This document shows positions 53,466 through 62,294 of a stretch of DNA of 64,000 bases, piece by piece (the stretch's first letter is position 1; each line of letters opens with the position of its first letter). The notes below the pieces were generated by a model. The model was not told where the DNA came from. It worked only from the letters and a program-made list of their open reading frames with translations, and did no database searches. The translations under genes were made by a program, and so were the position numbers. Source of the stretch: Bacteroidia bacterium (GTDB lineage Bacteria > Bacteroidota > Bacteroidia > Bacteroidales > UBA932); assembly GCA_009929175.1 (NCBI GenBank), contig SABC01000001.1, positions 42,593 through 106,592 of the forward strand. The letters are read 5' to 3'.

Positions 53466-54920
53466 TTGAAGAAGTTAGACCGGTTTTTGATCACATCCTT
53501 CCTAGGACCATTTATACTCACTTTTCTCATTGTGATCTTTGCCCTTATGCTACAGTTCCTTTGGCTATATATTGACGAACTTGTGGGAAAAGGATTGAGT
53601 ACCTGGGTTATACTGGAATTCCTTGCTTGGGGGTCGGCAACTTTGATTCCGCTTGCCCTCCCTATAGCAACCTTGCTCGCTTCCATCATGACTCTTGGTG
53701 GTATGGGAGAAGACAACGAATTGCTGGCAATGAAAGCCGCCGGAATACCTTTGCAACGTATACTCCGACCGCTCATTATCATTTCTTTTATAGTCAGTAT
53801 AGGAGCGTTTTTTGCCTCCAACAATCTTATACCTGTATCTTACAATAAGATATACTCCCTTAGGGATGACATCAGCAAAACCAAGGAAGAGATAAGGATC
53901 CCCACCGGGATATTTTACAACGGGATTGACGGTTATGTGATCCGTATTGCCCAGAGAGACGAGGAGAGCGGTTCAATGTACGGGGTGATGGTATACACTC
54001 ACAAAGAGGGGCAAGGGAACACCACACTGACTTTGGCCGATTCGGGATCACTCAAGTTTACAGCCGACAAACAGAACCTGCTCTTTTCTCTGCACAGTGG
54101 CTACTCATACGAAGAGGAGCCCAGGTCCTACGGATCTTATGATACCACCTTTACATTCAGGAGGATTGGGTTCCAAAAACAGGAGATGATAATTTCACTG
54201 GCCCAGTATTCATTTTCCCGGAGCGACGAAAGCCGGTTCAGCAACGAAATCATGGCCCAAAACCTTTCTCAGCTGAAGGTGGCAAGGGATTCCCTGGACT
54301 CTGCCTACACCAGGCTCAGGGTATACCAATACCGTAACCTTATCAGTGGAGGCGGGCTATCATATAGCCGGGAACTGGACACCTCATTTACTGACAATTA
54401 CCGGACTACCTTGGATTATGACTCGCTGTTTCAATGGAAATCCCTGGAAGACAAAAGGGAAAACCTGATGCTTGTGAGCGACCAGCTGCAAGGTGCAATC
54501 AGTATGATAGATACCTATATCATTGAAGAGGGCCAATACCTTTTGCCTCTGCGAAAAACAAAAATAGAACGGTTCCGCAAGTTCACACTCTCAATAGCAT
54601 GCTTTATCTTTTTCTTCATCGGGGCTCCGCTAGGTGCTATCATCCGAAAAGGGGGGCTTGGGACACCCGTAATAGTATCCATGCTGTTCTTTGTAGTCTA
54701 TTGGGTTGTGGATATAAGCGGTAAAAAACTGGCATCAGACGGCATGATCACTCCGGCTATGGGAACGCTTATCTCCTCTATGGTCCTCTTTCCTATTGGC
54801 GTATACCTTACCTGGAAATCCACAAAAGACTCTGCACTGTTCAATGCCGATGCCTACATCATGTTTTTCCGGAAGATCATGGACCGCATCAACAGGTACA
54901 AAGGAGAAAAAACTAATTGA
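53466..54920 (+). CDS. LptF/LptG family permease
   Basis: The protein belongs to the YjgP/YjgQ (LptF/LptG) family that forms the inner-membrane channel for lipopolysaccharide export with LptB. There are about three helices at the N-terminus, a large periplasmic beta-jellyroll (residues ~140-390) and three helices at the C-terminus. SIMTLGGMGEDNELLAMKAAGIPL is the family signature in the first part. The start codon is TTG at 53466, 19 nt after alaS. A second family member (59992-61080) is the probable partner; which is LptF and which LptG is not clear. It is longer (484) than the other. Confidence 0.88.
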   Translation: MKKLDRFLITSFLGPFILTFLIVIFALMLQFLWLYIDELVGKGLSTWVILEFLAWGSATLIPLALPIATLLASIMTLGGMGEDNELLAMKAAGIPLQRILRPLIIISFIVSIGAFFASNNLIPVSYNKIYSLRDDISKTKEEIRIPTGIFYNGIDGYVIRIAQRDEESGSMYGVMVYTHKEGQGNTTLTLADSGSLKFTADKQNLLFSLHSGYSYEEEPRSYGSYDTTFTFRRIGFQKQEMIISLAQYSFSRSDESRFSNEIMAQNLSQLKVARDSLDSAYTRLRVYQYRNLISGGGLSYSRELDTSFTDNYRTTLDYDSLFQWKSLEDKRENLMLVSDQLQGAISMIDTYIIEEGQYLLPLRKTKIERFRKFTLSIACFIFFFIGAPLGAIIRKGGLGTPVIVSMLFFVVYWVVDISGKKLASDGMITPAMGTLISSMVLFPIGVYLTWKSTKDSALFNADAYIMFFRKIMDRINRYKGEKTN

Positions 54921-54921
54921 T

Positions 54922-55902
54922 ATGACCCAAAATTGCAAGATAGTTTTCATGGGCACCCCTGGTTTTGCCGCCCAATCACTTGAGGCTTTATGCCGTGAAG
55001 GATTTGAAATAGCCGCTGTGGTAACTGCACCCGACAAACCCACCGGGAGGGGACTAAAGGTAACAGAAAGCGAAGTAAAGAAGAGGGCTCTTTTGGAGGG
55101 TATCCGGGTACTGCAACCCGACTCCCTCAAAGAACCTTTGTTTGTAAAGGAACTTGAAAAAATCAAAGCCGATATCTTTGTAGTGGTTGCATTCCGGATG
55201 TTGCCGGAAGTTGTCTGGAGTATACCCAGGCTTGGCACCTTTAACCTTCACGCTTCCCTCCTGCCCGACTATCGTGGGGCAGCACCTATCAACTGGGCCA
55301 TAATCAATGGCGAACAAAAAACCGGTGTGACCACATTCCTTATTGACCACAACATAGATACAGGGAAAATTCTTTTCTCACAAGAGGCATCTATCGACCC
55401 TGAGGACAACGCCGGATCTCTTCACGACAAATTGATGACAACAGGAGCCTCTCTTGTTGTCAAAACCGTCTATTCATTGCTCTCGGGCGACATCTCTCCT
55501 GTCGACCAAAACCTGATTGCAATAAACAAAAAAGACCTTAATGCTGCACCCAAACTCAACCGGGACCTCTGTAAAATTGACTGGGACAAAGAAGCCTTAA
55601 CAATCCATAACCTGATACGTGGCCTTAGCCCCTATCCTGCGGCATTTTCAACCATGACAAACGGCCAAAAATCTTTCATGGTAAAGATATTCGGATCCCA
55701 AATTACACCATGTAAATGCGACCTTATGCCCGGCCAATTAGAAACGGACGGCAAAAACTACCTCAGGGTGGGAACCTCAAAAGGCTCATTATTGATAAAC
55801 TCCTTACAGGCTGCTGGCAAAAAAAGGCTTGGGATTAAAGAGTTCCTTGCCGGAATGAGGGATGTCGGCACATACTGTTTTACTCAGCAAGAACCGGCAT
55901 AA
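54922..55902 (+). CDS. fmt: methionyl-tRNA formyltransferase
   Basis: Fmt formylates initiator Met-tRNA with 10-formyl-THF. The signature HASLLPDYRGAAPI marks the active-site loop, and FMGTPGFAAQSLEAL starts the Rossmann domain. A C-terminal OB-like domain follows. The ORF track begins at 54796, inside the permease gene; the ATG at 54922, 1 nt after the permease stop, gives 326 residues and the canonical start. thiN follows 3 nt later. Confidence 0.96.
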   Translation: MTQNCKIVFMGTPGFAAQSLEALCREGFEIAAVVTAPDKPTGRGLKVTESEVKKRALLEGIRVLQPDSLKEPLFVKELEKIKADIFVVVAFRMLPEVVWSIPRLGTFNLHASLLPDYRGAAPINWAIINGEQKTGVTTFLIDHNIDTGKILFSQEASIDPEDNAGSLHDKLMTTGASLVVKTVYSLLSGDISPVDQNLIAINKKDLNAAPKLNRDLCKIDWDKEALTIHNLIRGLSPYPAAFSTMTNGQKSFMVKIFGSQITPCKCDLMPGQLETDGKNYLRVGTSKGSLLINSLQAAGKKRLGIKEFLAGMRDVGTYCFTQQEPA

Positions 55903-55905
55903 ATA

Positions 55906-56532
55906 ATGAAAGAGATTGTTATACTGGCCGATGGAGAATTCCCCGAACATAAGCTGCCTTTAGGATTGCTGAGGGAGAGCAAATGCATCGTTTGCTGCGA
56001 CGGAGCAGCTGCCTCTCTGGACAAAGCCGGGATGACTCCTTTTGCCATTGTGGGGGATCTGGATTCATTGGACGACAGGCTAAGGCAAAAGTATGCAGAT
56101 ATACTCGTTTATGACAGCTGCCAGGAGACAAACGACCTTACCAAGGCATTCCGTTACTCATTAAGGTTTGATCCGGAATCAATAACCATCCTGGGAGCTA
56201 CCGGAAAAAGGGAAGACCACACATTGGGCAATATCTCCCTTTTGTGTGATTACACAGCAGAAACCAAATCGGATATAACCATGTGCACAAACCATGGAAT
56301 TTTCCGAATAATAAAAAAGAGCGGGATTTACAGCTCCTGTGCCGGCATGAAGATCTCTTTCTTTTCGATGGAGCAGCATCAGAGGATTCGGTCAAAAGGG
56401 CTCAAATACCCCCTTGACGACGTAATATTTGACATTTGGTGGAAGGCGACCCTCAATGAATGCACAGGGGAGCAATTTGAACTGGAACTCTTACTCGATG
56501 TTCCATTGATCATGTACACTTCCCATATGTAG
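55906..56532 (+). CDS. thiN: thiamine pyrophosphokinase
   Basis: This enzyme transfers pyrophosphate from ATP to thiamine. The 208-residue sequence has CCDGAAASLDKAG, IVGDLDSLDD and QETNDLTKAFRY, and GATGKREDHTLGN in the middle, all typical of the TPK catalytic domain; a beta-rich thiamine-binding C-terminal domain follows. It is the last gene of the alaS operon, ending before a bidirectional terminator. Confidence 0.92.
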   Translation: MKEIVILADGEFPEHKLPLGLLRESKCIVCCDGAAASLDKAGMTPFAIVGDLDSLDDRLRQKYADILVYDSCQETNDLTKAFRYSLRFDPESITILGATGKREDHTLGNISLLCDYTAETKSDITMCTNHGIFRIIKKSGIYSSCAGMKISFFSMEQHQRIRSKGLKYPLDDVIFDIWWKATLNECTGEQFELELLLDVPLIMYTSHM

Positions 56533-56559
56533 GGAGACATCGGTACATGACAAAAAAAA

Positions 56560-56588
56560 ACGCTCCTGTGCAGAGCGTCTTTTCTTTT
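56560..56588. terminator. bidirectional terminator between thiN and hup
   Basis: ACGCTC (56560-56565) and GAGCGT (56573-56578) form a stem with a 7-nt loop. An A-tract lies on the left and CTTTTCTTTT on the right, so it can end transcription from both convergent genes. Confidence 0.8.
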
Positions 56589-56597
56589 GGTGACAAA

Positions 56598-56870
56598 TCA
56601 GTTGACCAGATTTTCAAGTTCTGCCCCGGCTTTAAATTTGACAACCTTTCTGGCTGCAATTTTAATTTGGGTGCCTGTACGCGGATTGCGTCCGTTCCTT
56701 GCGTTTCTTTCATTCACTGAAAATGATCCAAAACCGACCAAAGTCAGTCTTTCTCCATTTTTCATAGTTTCACCTGCCACATTGATAAATGCATCCAGGG
56801 CTTTTTTGGCATCAACCTTTGTCAGGTTTGTCTGAGCAGCGATAGCTGATATTAATTCTGCCTTGTTCAT
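56598..56870 (-). CDS. hup: HU family DNA-binding protein
   Basis: This 90-residue nucleoid protein binds and bends DNA as a dimer. The full HU signature is present: MNKAELISAIA at the start, LVGFGSFSV in the middle, and GRNPRTG on the arm. It is transcribed alone from a well-formed promoter and ends at a terminator. Its length is normal. Confidence 0.95.
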   Translation of the reverse strand: MNKAELISAIAAQTNLTKVDAKKALDAFINVAGETMKNGERLTLVGFGSFSVNERNARNGRNPRTGTQIKIAARKVVKFKAGAELENLVN

Positions 56871-56909
56871 GATTTAGTATTTAGGATGTTGAGTTAACTG
56901 CGTTCGGTA

Positions 56910-56941
56910 CAAATATATAGTTATTAATTTTAAAATCCAAA
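56910..56941 (-). promoter_or_regulatory. hup promoter (-33/-7)
   Basis: On the minus strand TTTG (CAAA at 56938-56941) and TATATTTG (CAAATATA at 56910-56917) are separated by 20 bp, an almost ideal Bacteroidetes promoter ending 39 nt before the hup ATG. The remaining 140 nt up to 57083 are AT-rich with no convincing gene. Confidence 0.75.
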
Positions 56942-57082
56942 GCAAATAATATTTTTATATTTAAATATATATGTTAAATTATAGCCCAATATCCATTTCG
57001 TTCTCTTGGTTTTATAGCATCCTGCTCCAGGAAATGAACAAAACATATAACCATTCATTACTCAAAAAGGTTTGTCAGTCGA

Positions 57083-58006
57083 TTACAAACACATCGAAGC
57101 TATTTTTTGCTCAATTTCTTCAATTTTTTTTAAAAACAACTTATAATCTTTACTCTCCGGGAAAAGGACCTTGTGTCTCTTCATGAGGTTGAGTCTTTCC
57201 ACCAATTTAATCTTGTCATTACACTCTTGGGAAATTGCAAAATCGAGGAATTTTTCCCAGACATACCTGATGGAATCTGCCGACGGGTGAACCAAATCGG
57301 AGGCATAAAACCTGTAATCCCTCAGTTCGTCCATGAAAATTTCGTAAGCGGGGAAATAAGAGACCGAGGGCGATAATTGCTCCAGCATTTCCGATGCTAC
57401 TATCAAATTGGCTTTGCTGAGCTGGTTGCCCCTTGCACCATCCTTCAGGTGCCTCACCGGGCTAACTGTGATTATCCATTGTTTTTGAGGATATTTATCT
57501 ATCCAATAACGGATAAGGGCAAATGACTCCTGAGCATCCAAAAACTCTCTTTCAAAAGCGGAGGCAGGTAGCTTGTGACAATTGGAGACCACTTTCCCTC
57601 CTTCTTTTTCCCTGTAAATCCACGAAGTACCCAAAGTGAGAACAACATATTTACTCTCGTGGAAATGCCTGGATGCGTTCCTGAGTTTTTCATTGTTTGC
57701 CTCAAGGAACCCCTCTGCACTCATTGAAGCAAACTCACTACCGTGGTAAAAGCTTTTCCAGATGTCACCTTCAAGGAAAATATCACTCCGGGCAAACTCA
57801 TTTCCGGACGAAAGCCTCTCCAGGGAAAGTGAGATTGAGGCGGGATTGAACATCACACCAAACGGGTTGACCTCTGCATTAAACCTAAGGTCCCGCATTA
57901 CGGACCCTATCTCTGATGCAAAGCAAGATCCAAGGAACAAAACCTTATCTTCATACCGGATCCTCTCCTTGAGCGGAGCGATTTCCACTTTGGTTTGCCA
58001 ATTCAT
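57083..58006 (-). CDS. GSCFA domain protein
   Basis: The 307-residue protein contains the eponymous motif as GSCFASEIG near residue 26, and later TLGTSWIYR and SPVRHLKDGARGNQLSKA. These resemble a SGNH-hydrolase-like fold, suggesting an esterase, but the family has no proven activity. Its start overlaps the end of queG by 56 nt, an unusually long co-directional overlap, so the two are probably co-transcribed. Confidence 0.85.
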   Translation of the reverse strand: MNWQTKVEIAPLKERIRYEDKVLFLGSCFASEIGSVMRDLRFNAEVNPFGVMFNPASISLSLERLSSGNEFARSDIFLEGDIWKSFYHGSEFASMSAEGFLEANNEKLRNASRHFHESKYVVLTLGTSWIYREKEGGKVVSNCHKLPASAFEREFLDAQESFALIRYWIDKYPQKQWIITVSPVRHLKDGARGNQLSKANLIVASEMLEQLSPSVSYFPAYEIFMDELRDYRFYASDLVHPSADSIRYVWEKFLDFAISQECNDKIKLVERLNLMKRHKVLFPESKDYKLFLKKIEEIEQKIASMCL

Positions 58007-58940
58007 AATCTATGTTATTAATTAATTTTTCCAGTCCTGGTCTGAAAAGAGGGCTGTTTTTAAACTCTTGCTTGAAAAAATGGCTGTCAATCTTTTTCCA
58101 TTGCGCCCGGTCCATATGGGTAACCAACATTCCGTCACTCAATCTTAGGTGACGGAACTCTTCTATTGGTGTAACATCTCCCTTTCGGCTCCATGGACAT
58201 GCATCCATACAAATATCACATCCAAAAACCATCCCGGACCGGGTGTGGTAATCTTTAGCAGGGTCGTAAAGCCTATTGTCTTCTATTGTCTGGTATGAGA
58301 TACACCTTCGCGCATCCATCACAAAAGGATCCCTTAGTGCTTTGGAAGGGCAGGCATCCAGGCACCTTGTACAACTGCCGCAAAGATTTTTGCCTTTTTT
58401 GCCATAATCCGGATAATAAAGCTCCTGATTGGTGATTATCACCCCAATCAAAGTATGTAGTCCATGGTGGGGATTGATTAAAAATGTATTTTTCCCTATG
58501 AAGCCCAATCCTGCTTTTACAGCAAGACTCCTTTCAAAAATGGGTGCAGAGTCTGTAAAGACCCGGAAGGTTGTTCCACTATGATGATCACATATAAGGG
58601 AGGCAAGATCATTCAGCCGCTTCTTCAATACTATGTGATAGTCCAGTCCATAAGCATAGGAGGCTATTCCGGGCTTACCAGCAGGTTGCCTGTCGGCCGG
58701 TTTATAAGAGGTGATCGTAACTACTATGCTTTTCGTCCCTTCAAGGAGAAGGGCAGGTTCTTTACGTATATGGTGATTCCTTTCCAGATAGGTCATTGCT
58801 GCATGGTATCCTTTTGATATTGAATCCTCCAGGACTCCCAAGTCTGTTGACATATCCTCTGCCCTCACGACCCCCAACTGAGCAAAACCAAGTTCGCCAG
58901 CTCTCTCTTCCAACAACATATGGAAATCTTTTCTATCCAT
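57951..58940 (-). CDS. queG: epoxyqueuosine reductase
   Basis: QueG performs the last step of queuosine synthesis in tRNA using cobalamin and iron-sulfur centres. The 329-residue sequence shows GFIGKNTFLINPHHG and two [4Fe-4S] groups (CGSCTRCLDACPSKAL and CDICMDACPW) in the usual order. tgt, acting earlier in the same pathway, is also in this window. The -7 box ends 4 nt before the ATG at 58940; the in-frame ATG at 58919 (MLLEERAGELGF) is an alternative start. Confidence 0.93.
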   Translation of the reverse strand: MDRKDFHMLLEERAGELGFAQLGVVRAEDMSTDLGVLEDSISKGYHAAMTYLERNHHIRKEPALLLEGTKSIVVTITSYKPADRQPAGKPGIASYAYGLDYHIVLKKRLNDLASLICDHHSGTTFRVFTDSAPIFERSLAVKAGLGFIGKNTFLINPHHGLHTLIGVIITNQELYYPDYGKKGKNLCGSCTRCLDACPSKALRDPFVMDARRCISYQTIEDNRLYDPAKDYHTRSGMVFGCDICMDACPWSRKGDVTPIEEFRHLRLSDGMLVTHMDRAQWKKIDSHFFKQEFKNSPLFRPGLEKLINNIDYELANQSGNRSAQGEDPV

Positions 58941-58944
58941 TACT

Positions 58945-58952
58945 CAAATTTA
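58945..58952 (-). promoter_or_regulatory. -7 box abutting queG start
   Basis: CAAATTTA is the reverse complement of TAAATTTG and lies 4 nt before the queG ATG. Either the mRNA is leaderless or translation begins at the ATG at 58919. Confidence 0.45.
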
Positions 58953-58985
58953 TTAATAATAATAGAAAATTTGCTACATAATTCT

Positions 58986-58993
58986 TACTTTTG
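58986..58993 (+). promoter_or_regulatory. -7 box for threonine dehydrogenase gene
   Basis: TACTTTTG matches TAnnTTTG and ends 42 nt before the ATG at 59036. The closest TTTG is only 12 bp upstream, so the -33 element is not convincing. Confidence 0.4.
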
Positions 58994-59035
58994 TCCTCCA
59001 TTTTGCTTACAATATATTTATAAATAATAATAAGG

Positions 59036-59986
59036 ATGAACATTCTAGTAGTAGGAGCCGGAGGGCAAATAGGGACCGAACTTATACCTCACCTGCAATC
59101 TTTGTACGGCGAAGATAACGTCATTGCTGCAGACCTCAAAAAGGAAAACGTTGACAGGCTTCAGGAGTTTTCCCGAGCCGTTGAACTGGATGCCCTTGAT
59201 GTCAAAAACTACAGGGAAGTTGTAGAAAAGTTCAGGATCAACAGGATCTACAATCTTGTGGCGTTACTCTCTGCTACCGGCGAAAAAAACCCGATGCTAG
59301 CCTGGGATATCAACATGGGGGCTTTGATCAACTCCCTGGAATTGTCCAGGTCCTACAACTGCTCGCTCTTTACTCCAAGTTCGATTGGTGTTTTTGGTCA
59401 TTCCACTCCTCATGCAGGCACTCCTCAAGATACAGTAATGAGACCAAACACAATATATGGTGTGTGCAAGGTGTCGGGAGAGCTGCTCAGTGACTACTAT
59501 TTCTCCAGGTTCGGGGTTGATACCCGCAGTGTAAGGTTCCCCGGCATTATCTCGAGCGGGGCACTGCCAGGCGGAGGAACAACAGATTATGCAGTTGAGG
59601 TTTTCTACGAAATCCTTCAAAAAGGCAAATACACCTGTCCGATACCGGAAAACACCTATATGGATATGCTGTACATGCCGGACGCACTCAGGGCCTGCAC
59701 CGACCTTATGGATTGCGATCCAGCTTTATTGGTTCACAGGAACAGCTTCAACGTCACGGCAATGAGCTTTTCTCCTAAAGAGCTTTTTACCGAAATCCAA
59801 AAACATATCTCCTCTGCAGAATTCACATATGAGCCCGATCCTGTCAAAAGTGAAATCTCTGCCTCATGGCCAGATTCCATGGATGACTCTTGTGCCCGTG
59901 AAGAGTGGGGGTGGAATCCCGAATGGAACCTTGCTTCCATGACAAAGGATATGTTAAGCGAAATCAGTAAGAAAGTTTCCCGGTAA
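59036..59986 (+). CDS. NAD-dependent epimerase-type L-threonine 3-dehydrogenase
   Basis: This is an extended short-chain dehydrogenase of 316 residues. The NAD-binding GAGGQIG is at the N-terminus, and the catalytic YxxxK is YGVCK. The opening (MNILVVGAGGQIGTELIPHL) and FTPSSIGVFGHSTPH match the short-chain threonine dehydrogenase branch, which oxidises L-threonine to 2-amino-3-ketobutyrate. A related epimerase activity cannot be excluded. A partner glycine C-acetyltransferase gene is not in the window. Confidence 0.85.
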   Translation: MNILVVGAGGQIGTELIPHLQSLYGEDNVIAADLKKENVDRLQEFSRAVELDALDVKNYREVVEKFRINRIYNLVALLSATGEKNPMLAWDINMGALINSLELSRSYNCSLFTPSSIGVFGHSTPHAGTPQDTVMRPNTIYGVCKVSGELLSDYYFSRFGVDTRSVRFPGIISSGALPGGGTTDYAVEVFYEILQKGKYTCPIPENTYMDMLYMPDALRACTDLMDCDPALLVHRNSFNVTAMSFSPKELFTEIQKHISSAEFTYEPDPVKSEISASWPDSMDDSCAREEWGWNPEWNLASMTKDMLSEISKKVSR

Positions 59987-59991
59987 CCAGA

Positions 59992-61080
59992 TTATTTAGG
60001 TGCTATTCTATAAAGGAATGCAGCAATCAGTGCATAAAGCATATTTGGCACCCAAAGGGCTATCCATGGCGGTAAAACACCGGCGTGGACAAACATTTGA
60101 CTGAATCTCAGGAATAAGATATACGAGAAACTAAGCACCAGACCTATTCCAATATTCATTCCTATCCCCCCTTTCCTTTTCTTTGACGAAAGAGATACTC
60201 CGATGAGCGTAAGAATGAATGCCGAAAAAGGCAGTGCAAAACGAGTGTGTTTTTCTATCTGGGCATAAATAACCCTTTTGTCTCCACGCATTTTCTGTGT
60301 TTCGATAAGGTCATTCAACTGGTTGTAGTTGTATGATTCCACCACGTTATCCCTTCTGTTGAGATCCTCAGCCGAAAGGTTTATCACAGTATCTGTGCTT
60401 TGGCCATGGCTGATTTCTAACCCCTTGTTACCCTGTTTCCTGATATAATAGTTGTAGAGTTTCCATCCTTTTGCAGCGGTATCCCAAACTGCTGTCTCTG
60501 CACTTAGTTTGGAAACAATGGTGTGCCCGTCAATAGTCTCCAAAGTAAACCTGCTTGCAGTGTTGTTCCAGCTGTTGAATGATTCCATATAGACATATGT
60601 TCCTGGATGGAGTTGAAGGTGTATGTCCCTGCTTGTATTCACAAACTTATCCTTTATGAATTTGTCGGTAAACTCCAGCCTCACCTTGTTGGCTGGCGGA
60701 ATGACAAACAAATTGAGCGAAAGGGAGAAAACAGCAATTACAAGAGCCGATAAAAAATATGGGTAAAGTAATCTCTGAAAGCTGACTCCCCCGGCCAACA
60801 TGGCTGTAATCTCGGTGTGTGAGGCTAGTTTGGAGGTAAAGAATATTACTGCAATGAACACGAAAAGGGGGTTGAACATATTCATGAAGTAGGGAATGAA
60901 GTTAGCATAGTATTGAAAAACGATACCCTCAAGGGAGGCTCCCTTTTCAACAAAGTCATCTATCTTTTCACTGATGTCAAATATTATGACAATGACAATA
61001 AAAATCAGGATTGCAAAAAAATAGGTCCCGATGAACTTCTTAATTATATACTTATCTAGAATATTAACCCTTAAGTTCAT
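59992..61080 (-). CDS. LptF/LptG family permease (second copy)
   Basis: The 362-residue protein has the LptF/G plan: helices at the N-terminus, a periplasmic beta domain (residues ~130-260), and a C-terminal bundle. SHTEITAMLAGGVSFQRLL is the family signature in the first part. It likely pairs with the LptF/G protein encoded at 53466-54920. It follows tgt by 2 nt on the same strand, so both are co-transcribed. Confidence 0.88.
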   Translation of the reverse strand: MNLRVNILDKYIIKKFIGTYFFAILIFIVIVIIFDISEKIDDFVEKGASLEGIVFQYYANFIPYFMNMFNPLFVFIAVIFFTSKLASHTEITAMLAGGVSFQRLLYPYFLSALVIAVFSLSLNLFVIPPANKVRLEFTDKFIKDKFVNTSRDIHLQLHPGTYVYMESFNSWNNTASRFTLETIDGHTIVSKLSAETAVWDTAAKGWKLYNYYIRKQGNKGLEISHGQSTDTVINLSAEDLNRRDNVVESYNYNQLNDLIETQKMRGDKRVIYAQIEKHTRFALPFSAFILTLIGVSLSSKKRKGGIGMNIGIGLVLSFSYILFLRFSQMFVHAGVLPPWIALWVPNMLYALIAAFLYRIAPK

Positions 61081-61082
61081 GT

Positions 61083-62213
61083 TTACAGTTTATTTTCCAA
61101 GACCTTTACGTAGTTGTTTTTCCATACTTTGAAATCACCCGATTTAATATGCTTCCTTGCCTCTTTTACAAGGTTCAGGTAAAATGCCAGATTGTGCTCA
61201 CTGGCTATCTGTGCTCCCAAAATCTCCCCCGAAATAAACAGGTGTCTCAGGTAGGCTTTGGAATAATTACTGTCTACAAATGAAGTGCCGTTCTCGTCTA
61301 TAGGAGAAAAGTCGTCGGCCCATTTCTTGTTCCTTATGTTGATTGTCCCTTTTGATGTGAATAGCATCCCATTCCTTGCGTTCCTCGTTGGCATTACACA
61401 GTCGAACATGTCTATTCCCCTGTCAATGGCCTCCAGGATATTTGCAGGGGTACCCACTCCCATCAAGTACCGAGGTTTATCTTTAGGCAAAAGTGGATCA
61501 AGTACCTCCAGCATTTGATACATCACCTCTGCAGGCTCGCCTACAGACAGACCACCTATGGCATAACCCTCCCTGTCAAGGGAAACGGCGTGCTCTGCAG
61601 CCATTGCCCTTAACTCGGGGTAGACGCAACCTTGCACAATGGGGAAGAAGGTTTGGGAGTAACCGTATAGCGGCTCTGTAGAGTCAAAATGTTTTATTCC
61701 TCGTTCCAGCCACCGGCTCGTAAGTTCCAGTGATTTTTTGGCATATCTGAAATCCGAATCTCCGGGAGGGCACTCATCCAGTGCCATGATTATGTCTGCA
61801 CCGATAATCCTTTGGATGTCCACTACGCTTTCCGGAGTAAAAAGATGCCTCGAACCGTCAATATGGGATTGGAATGTGCAACCTTGGTCTGTCAGCTTTC
61901 TGTTGGATGCCAGGGAAAAAACCTGGTAGCCGCCACTATCTGTCAGGATTGGTCCGTCCCATGAAATAAAATTGTGGAGGCCCCCTGCTTTTTGAATGAT
62001 ATCTGTTCCCGGGCGAAGATAAAGATGGTATGTGTTGCCGAGGATTATCTGGGCTTTGATGTCTTCCCTGAGGTCCCTGTGGTAAACAGCTTTTACCGAA
62101 CCGACGGTTCCGACGGGCATGAAAATAGGTGTTTCAATCACCCCATGATCAGTATATAACAAGCCACATCTTGCCGAAGAATCACAGCTCTGGGCTATCC
62201 TTTCAAATCTCAT
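61083..62213 (-). CDS. tgt: tRNA-guanine transglycosylase
   Basis: Tgt swaps guanine for a queuine precursor at the wobble position of certain tRNAs. The TIM-barrel landmarks are present: TDSGGYQVFSLA with the catalytic Asp, ADIIMALDECPPGDS, GGLSVGEP and DMFDCVMPTRNARNG. The zinc site known from enterobacterial Tgt (CxCxxC) is not found; the equivalent stretch reads ENGTSFVDSNYSKAYLRHL, while the following His in EHNL is kept. The ORF track begins at 62237, but a -7 box covers that site; the ATG at 62213 gives the usual MRFERI start and 376 residues. Confidence 0.92.
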   Translation of the reverse strand: MRFERIAQSCDSSARCGLLYTDHGVIETPIFMPVGTVGSVKAVYHRDLREDIKAQIILGNTYHLYLRPGTDIIQKAGGLHNFISWDGPILTDSGGYQVFSLASNRKLTDQGCTFQSHIDGSRHLFTPESVVDIQRIIGADIIMALDECPPGDSDFRYAKKSLELTSRWLERGIKHFDSTEPLYGYSQTFFPIVQGCVYPELRAMAAEHAVSLDREGYAIGGLSVGEPAEVMYQMLEVLDPLLPKDKPRYLMGVGTPANILEAIDRGIDMFDCVMPTRNARNGMLFTSKGTINIRNKKWADDFSPIDENGTSFVDSNYSKAYLRHLFISGEILGAQIASEHNLAFYLNLVKEARKHIKSGDFKVWKNNYVKVLENKL

Positions 62214-62234
62214 ATTCTTTTTAATAACAACCCT

Positions 62235-62242
62235 CAAAGATA
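62235..62242 (-). promoter_or_regulatory. -7 box for tgt-lptF/G operon
   Basis: CAAAGATA is the reverse complement of TATCTTTG, 21 nt before the preferred tgt ATG. It overlaps the ORF-track start at 62237 and so argues against it. Confidence 0.5.
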
Positions 62243-62255
62243 ATAATATAATAGC

Positions 62256-62263
62256 TATATTTG
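62256..62263 (+). promoter_or_regulatory. -7 box for nucleoside transporter gene
   Basis: TATATTTG ends 31 nt before the GTG start at 62295. It lies 13 bp from the oppositely oriented tgt box, the same back-to-back design as at 34596-34622. Confidence 0.5.
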
Positions 62264-62294
62264 TTTCTTAATGCATTTTCAAAATTAACAACAA

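Noticed and set aside
53466-54920. Firm assignment of this permease as LptF and the 59992-61080 one as LptG
   Set aside because: Both are members of the same family and I cannot separate the two by sequence reading alone.
56971-57186. 71-residue plus-strand ORF in the gap after hup
   Set aside because: It overlaps the GSCFA gene, has no promoter or ribosome site, and has low-complexity composition from AT-rich DNA.
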